DNA of 36,844 nt, taken from assembly GCA_023150845.1 (NCBI GenBank), contig JAKLKD010000110.1:1-36844 (forward strand). Reading direction: 5' to 3'. The translations under genes and the position numbers were made by a program. Positions 33,489 to 36,844 of the stretch are shown here, in pieces. The notes beneath the pieces are model-generated. The model worked only from the letters and a program-made list of their open reading frames with translations, did no database searches and was not told the DNA's origin. This DNA is from Myxococcota bacterium. GTDB lineage: Bacteria > Myxococcota_A > UBA796 > CAJQPC01. The number at the start of each line of letters is the position of its first letter. The first letter of the stretch is position 1.

Positions 33489-34471
33489 CCGGGCCGCTCT
33501 CCGTCATCGTCCCGGTCTACAACGAGGCAGGAAACCTTCGACCTCTGCATGACGCCTTGGTCAGCGCCCTGGACGCGGCGCAGGTAGAGTTTGAGGTCCT
33601 CTACGTCGATGACGGGTCGAGCGACGGCTCGCCGGAGGAGCTGCGTGGGATCGTGGCCGCGGATCCGCGCGCCCGGGTGATCCGCTTCGTACGCAACTAC
33701 GGCCAGACCGCGGCGCTGAGCGCCGGGTTTCGCCACGCCCGGCACCCGCTCTTGGCGACGATGGACGCCGACCTGCAGAACGACCCGGCGGACATCCCGG
33801 AGATGCTCAAGCTCTTGGATCAGGGCCACGACGTGGTCTGCGGCTGGCGCGCTGACCGCAAAGACGCCGCGCTCTCCCGCCGCCTGCCGTCTTGGTTCGC
33901 CAACCGCCTGATCGCCTGGCTCTCGCGGGTGGATCTCCACGACTACGGCTGCACCCTCCGCGTGTACCGCCGGGAGTACGTCAAGGGCGTGCCGCTCTAC
34001 GGGGAGATGCACCGCTTCATCCCCATCTACGTCACCTGGGCCGGGGCGAAGGTCGTCGAGGTGCCGGTGCGGCACCACGCCCGGGTGCGCGGCGTGTCGA
34101 AGTACGGCCTGTCCCGCGTGCCGAAGGTGCTGCTCGACCTCACGACGGTGAAGTTCCTGCGGGACTTCTATGTGACGCCGATCTACTTCTTCGGCTGGGC
34201 GGGCTTCGCGGGGCTCATCTTGGGCGGGGCGGCCTGGCTCGGCGCGGGGGTGGTGTACCTCGCCCTCGACGCCCCACTCGTCGTGCTCGCTTTGGCCTTG
34301 CTGGGGCCGATCCTCGCGCTGTTTGGTGTCATCGAGATCACCCTCGGCATCATCGCTGAGGTGCTCATCCGGATGCACTACGACATCCGCGACAAGGCCC
34401 CCTACCGCATCCGCAGCGTGTGGAACCTGGAGACCGCCGAGGAGGTGGTCTCGCCGGGTGAGGCGGTTTAG
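33485..34471 (+). CDS. Glycosyltransferase family 2 with C-terminal membrane helices
   Basis: A 328-residue GT2 enzyme of the DPM1/ArnC-like type. The catalytic domain (about 1-225) has LSVIVPVYNEAGNL at the front, YVDDGSSDGS near 40-49, and MDADLQNDP with the metal-binding Asp residues near 95. Two hydrophobic helices (about 235-260 and 265-295) anchor it, as in polyprenyl-phosphate glycosyltransferases. It would move a sugar from a nucleotide donor to a lipid carrier; donor and sugar are unknown. The ATG overlaps the lipoprotein stop (ATGA), and asnB follows after 3 bases, so the three form an operon. Confidence 0.9.
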   Translation: MTGPLSVIVPVYNEAGNLRPLHDALVSALDAAQVEFEVLYVDDGSSDGSPEELRGIVAADPRARVIRFVRNYGQTAALSAGFRHARHPLLATMDADLQNDPADIPEMLKLLDQGHDVVCGWRADRKDAALSRRLPSWFANRLIAWLSRVDLHDYGCTLRVYRREYVKGVPLYGEMHRFIPIYVTWAGAKVVEVPVRHHARVRGVSKYGLSRVPKVLLDLTTVKFLRDFYVTPIYFFGWAGFAGLILGGAAWLGAGVVYLALDAPLVVLALALLGPILALFGVIEITLGIIAEVLIRMHYDIRDKAPYRIRSVWNLETAEEVVSPGEAV

Positions 34472-34474
34472 GCC

Positions 34475-36343
34475 GTGTGTGGCGTCGCCGGGATCGTCGG
34501 GGCGGGCCCCGAGGCCGCAGACCAGACCCGTCAGATGCTTCGGGTGCTCACCCACCGCGGCCCGGACGACGAGGGCGTCGTGAGCCTCGACGGCGCCTGC
34601 CTCGGGGTGCGCCGCCTCGCCATCGTCGACGCCCCCGGCGGGCACCAGCCCCTACGAAACGGCGGCGCCTGGGTGGCGCTCAACGGCGAGATCTACAACC
34701 ACAACGCCCTGCGGAAGGAGCTCACGGCGCGGGGGCGGCGCTTTCAGACGGCGTCGGACACCGAGGTGGTCGCGGCCCTGGTGGATGAGCTCGGCGTGGA
34801 GCAGGCCCTTGGCCGCCTCGACGGCATGTTCGCCTTGGCCGTCTGGGAGCCCGAGGCGCGGGCGCTGAGCCTCGCCCGGGATCGTATGGGCGAGAAGCCG
34901 CTCTATTGGACCCGGCGCGGCGCGTCCCTCCGTTTTGGCTCGGAGCTCAAGGCGCTGTTGACCCTCGCCGACCAGCCCCGGCTGATCTGCCCCGACGCCT
35001 TACACCAGCTCTTGATGTTTGAGTACATCCCGGCGCCGCGCTCGATCTACCAGGGCGTCTACAAGCTCCAGGCGGGGCACCTGCTGCGTCTTGACGCCCA
35101 AGGCCTGCGCGTGAGCCCTTGGTGGCGCCCGCCGCTCCCTGGGGCCACGGAGAGCCGCCTGGAGGAGCCGCGCTGGGAGCGGGCGACGCTCAGCTCCCTG
35201 CAGATCGCCGTGAAGCAGCGCGTCGATGTTGATCTGCCCGTCGCGGTGACGCTCTCTGGGGGCATCGACTCCTCCTCCGTGCTCGCCTTCGCCGCCCGGC
35301 TGCGCCCGGAGGCGCCGCTCCACACCTTCACCGTCACCTTCGACGAGCCGAGCTTCGACGAGGCCGCCCCAGCGGCGCTCATGGCCAAACACGTCGGGGC
35401 GGTGCACAACGCCGTGCCGCTCCGGCCCGAGGGCCTCGCCGAGGCCCTGGACGACCTTGAGGCGCGGCTGTGTGAGCCGCTGACCGACGGCAGCCTCGTG
35501 CCGACCCGGGCGCTCTACCGCGCCGTCGCCGAGGCCGGGTTCCGGGTGACCGTCGGCGGAGACGGCGCCGACGAGCTCTTCGGCGGCTACCCGACCTACC
35601 TCGCGCACCCCGTCGCCGAGCGGCTTGGCGCGGCGGGCCCCCTCGCCCGGGCCCTGACCCGGCGTCTCCCCGCCTCTTTGGACAACCTCAGCAAGACCTT
35701 CTTGGCCCAGCGCTTCGCCGAGGGCCTCGGCCTGCCCTGGGCGCGGCGGGCGCAGGTCTGGCTCGGGGCGTTCACGCCGAAGGAGCTCCAGGGACTCACC
35801 GGGCGCGCGCCGCAGGCCGCCTGGGACGTCGTCGACGCCTGGGCCGAGGCCGCTGACGCCGCGCCGGACCTCGTCGGGCGGGCGATGTACCTCGACCAGC
35901 GGCTCTACCTCGGCGAGGGCGTGCTGATGAAGGTGGATCGGGCGTCGATGCTGAGCTCCGTCGAGGCCCGGGCGCCGTTTCTTTGCCACCGCCTCGTCGG
36001 CCTCGCCGCAGACATCCCCGTGGCGGCGCACCTGCGCGGCGGGCAGACGAAGGCGCTCTTGCGCCGGGCTGTGGCCGAGCTTCTGCCCCCTGCCCTCACC
36101 CGTCGCCCCAAGAAGGGCTTCGGCGCGCCGCTGGGCCCCTGGCTCGCCGGGCCGATGCGGCGCCTGCTCGACGGGCTTGACGAGGCCCTCGACGGGCTCA
36201 TCGACGGCGGGACGGTCCGGCGGCTCGTGCAGGAGCACGTCTCGGGGCGCGCGGACCACCGCCGACGGCTGTGGACGCTCCTCGTCTTGGCGCGCTGGCG
36301 TCGAGGGCCCTGGGGACCGAGCGCCCGGCCGAGCGGCGTTTAG
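34475..36343 (+). CDS. asnB: Asparagine synthase (glutamine-hydrolysing)
   Basis: A 622-residue amidotransferase. The N-terminal glutaminase starts with the nucleophile Cys2 (after a GTG start) in MCGVAGIVG and has HRGPDDEG (27-34) and NGEIYNH (70-76). The synthetase domain has the pyrophosphate loop LSGGIDSSS (260-268) and GGDGADELFGGYP. The architecture is that of AsnB, but many such genes beside glycosyltransferases amidate sugars or peptides instead of making asparagine. The GTG is 3 bases after the GT2 stop, and since Cys2 must follow the initiator the start is certain. The stop overlaps the convergent partial gene by four bases. Confidence 0.93.
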   Translation: MCGVAGIVGAGPEAADQTRQMLRVLTHRGPDDEGVVSLDGACLGVRRLAIVDAPGGHQPLRNGGAWVALNGEIYNHNALRKELTARGRRFQTASDTEVVAALVDELGVEQALGRLDGMFALAVWEPEARALSLARDRMGEKPLYWTRRGASLRFGSELKALLTLADQPRLICPDALHQLLMFEYIPAPRSIYQGVYKLQAGHLLRLDAQGLRVSPWWRPPLPGATESRLEEPRWERATLSSLQIAVKQRVDVDLPVAVTLSGGIDSSSVLAFAARLRPEAPLHTFTVTFDEPSFDEAAPAALMAKHVGAVHNAVPLRPEGLAEALDDLEARLCEPLTDGSLVPTRALYRAVAEAGFRVTVGGDGADELFGGYPTYLAHPVAERLGAAGPLARALTRRLPASLDNLSKTFLAQRFAEGLGLPWARRAQVWLGAFTPKELQGLTGRAPQAAWDVVDAWAEAADAAPDLVGRAMYLDQRLYLGEGVLMKVDRASMLSSVEARAPFLCHRLVGLAADIPVAAHLRGGQTKALLRRAVAELLPPALTRRPKKGFGAPLGPWLAGPMRRLLDGLDEALDGLIDGGTVRRLVQEHVSGRADHRRRLWTLLVLARWRRGPWGPSARPSGV

Positions 36344-36844
36344 GCGCGGACCCCGGCGTACCAGGAGCGCGCGTTGGAGAACGCGGCGATGGTCGCCTGA
36401 GAGCCGAGGTCCACCCAGACGAGGTACTCCGTCGTCTCGGTCTCGACGATGCTGGCGACGAGCTGGCCCTCAGCGACGGCGTCTAAGGCGCGGAGCACGT
36501 TTGTCGTGGCGACGACCTGGTCCAGAGCACCTTGGGCGGCGAACTTCGCGCGGTGACCCTTCCACAGCGCCCGGAGCGTCGTGCGCTCGTCGAGCACCAG
36601 GGCGTTCACGACGTCGAGGCGGCTCGCCGACGGGAGCTGGCGGCGCAGGAGGCCGACGACCTGCTCCGCGAGGTCGCGGACGGCGTGGATCTGCTCGGCG
36701 GCTTTGCGGCGGCGCTCGGCATCCGCGGCGGCCTGGGCGGCCTCCAGGGCAGACTTGGGGCGCTGGGCGCGGCTGGCGAGCCCACCCTTCTTCGGCGGCG
36801 CGGCGACGGGGACCGCCTGAGCGGCGGGGGCCACGGCGGCGGGG
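36340..36844 (-). CDS. Hypothetical protein, N-terminus beyond window
   Basis: At least 168 residues, open to the window edge. The first visible part is Ala/Pro-rich with a Pro-Pro-Lys-Lys-Gly stretch (probably disordered). It is followed by a charged helix near AAQAAADAERRRKAAEQIHAVR, read as two pieces either side of the Arg cluster, and a helical/beta domain ending in WVDLGSQATIAAFSNARSWYAGVRA. No family was recognised. A GTG at 36834 could be the start, but the preceding codons (Pro-Ala-Ala) continue the same composition, so the real start is probably further out. It converges on asnB with a four-base overlap. Confidence 0.65.
   Translation of the reverse strand, partial: PAAVAPAAQAVPVAAPPKKGGLASRAQRPKSALEAAQAAADAERRRKAAEQIHAVRDLAEQVVGLLRRQLPSASRLDVVNALVLDERTTLRALWKGHRAKFAAQGALDQVVATTNVLRALDAVAEGQLVASIVETETTEYLVWVDLGSQATIAAFSNARSWYAGVRA

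Noticed and set aside
33173-34645. 490-codon minus-strand frame over the lipoprotein and glycosyltransferase genes
   Set aside because: Crosses two well-supported genes and has no domain; His/Arg/Glu/Val-rich as expected for an antisense frame.

Overview
This is a gene-dense, roughly 70% G+C stretch of bacterial chromosome. The best guess is a member of the Myxococcota (old Deltaproteobacteria). The clues are strong G/C third-position bias, Haliangium-type microcompartment shell proteins, a membrane Ser/Thr kinase, a giant TPR protein with an EEARRA-type repeat tract, and many lipoproteins. No insertion sequence, phage gene, rRNA or CRISPR array was seen. No gap between genes exceeds about 220 bases. 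Readable promoters have a TTGAnn -35 box, 17-18 bases of spacing and a TAnnnn -10 box.

Layout. Bases 1-11400 hold mostly independent genes: a lipoprotein start, a sodium:amino-acid symporter with an unusual N-terminal domain, a DUF2079 membrane protein, an NhaC-type antiporter downstream of a START-like protein, a clostripain-family lipoprotein, a small membrane protein, an acyl-lipid desaturase, a DCC thiol protein, a Ser/Thr kinase with an HhH-like tail and an isoprenylcysteine-methyltransferase-like protein. Bases 11404-17334 are a single 1976-residue TPR protein. Bases 17522-21603 (minus) read alr-mlaE-mlaF-mlaD, which couples alanine racemase to an Mla-type lipid transporter; mlaD is broken by an out-of-frame deletion near its 3' end. 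Bases 21754-27355 (plus) hold a UDP-glucuronate decarboxylase, a minus-strand tRNA-Arg(CCU), a secreted PHP-domain lipoprotein, a seven-repeat propeller-like lipoprotein and a coupled MBL/DUF3006/ComEA-like trio.

The centrepiece is the minus-strand operon at 32667-27371: BMC-T, BMC-H, BMC-P, aldehyde dehydrogenase, BMC-T, BMC-P, BMC-P, an unknown helical protein and a class II aldolase. It encodes a complete shell (hexamer, two tandem-domain trimers, three pentamers) and two enzymes, each carrying a likely encapsulation helix. The simplest model is that the aldolase cleaves a sugar phosphate and the EutE/PduP-like dehydrogenase oxidises the released aldehyde inside the shell. No phosphotransacylase, alcohol dehydrogenase or regulator lies in the window. 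Most joints in the operon are overlapping stop/start codons, and a TTGACG-18-TAGGTC promoter precedes the first gene.

After the microcompartment come a lipoprotein, a GT2 glycosyltransferase and an asparagine synthase on the plus strand, packed as an operon, and a partial minus-strand gene at the window edge. Family assignments come from recognising motifs by eye; no database search was run.
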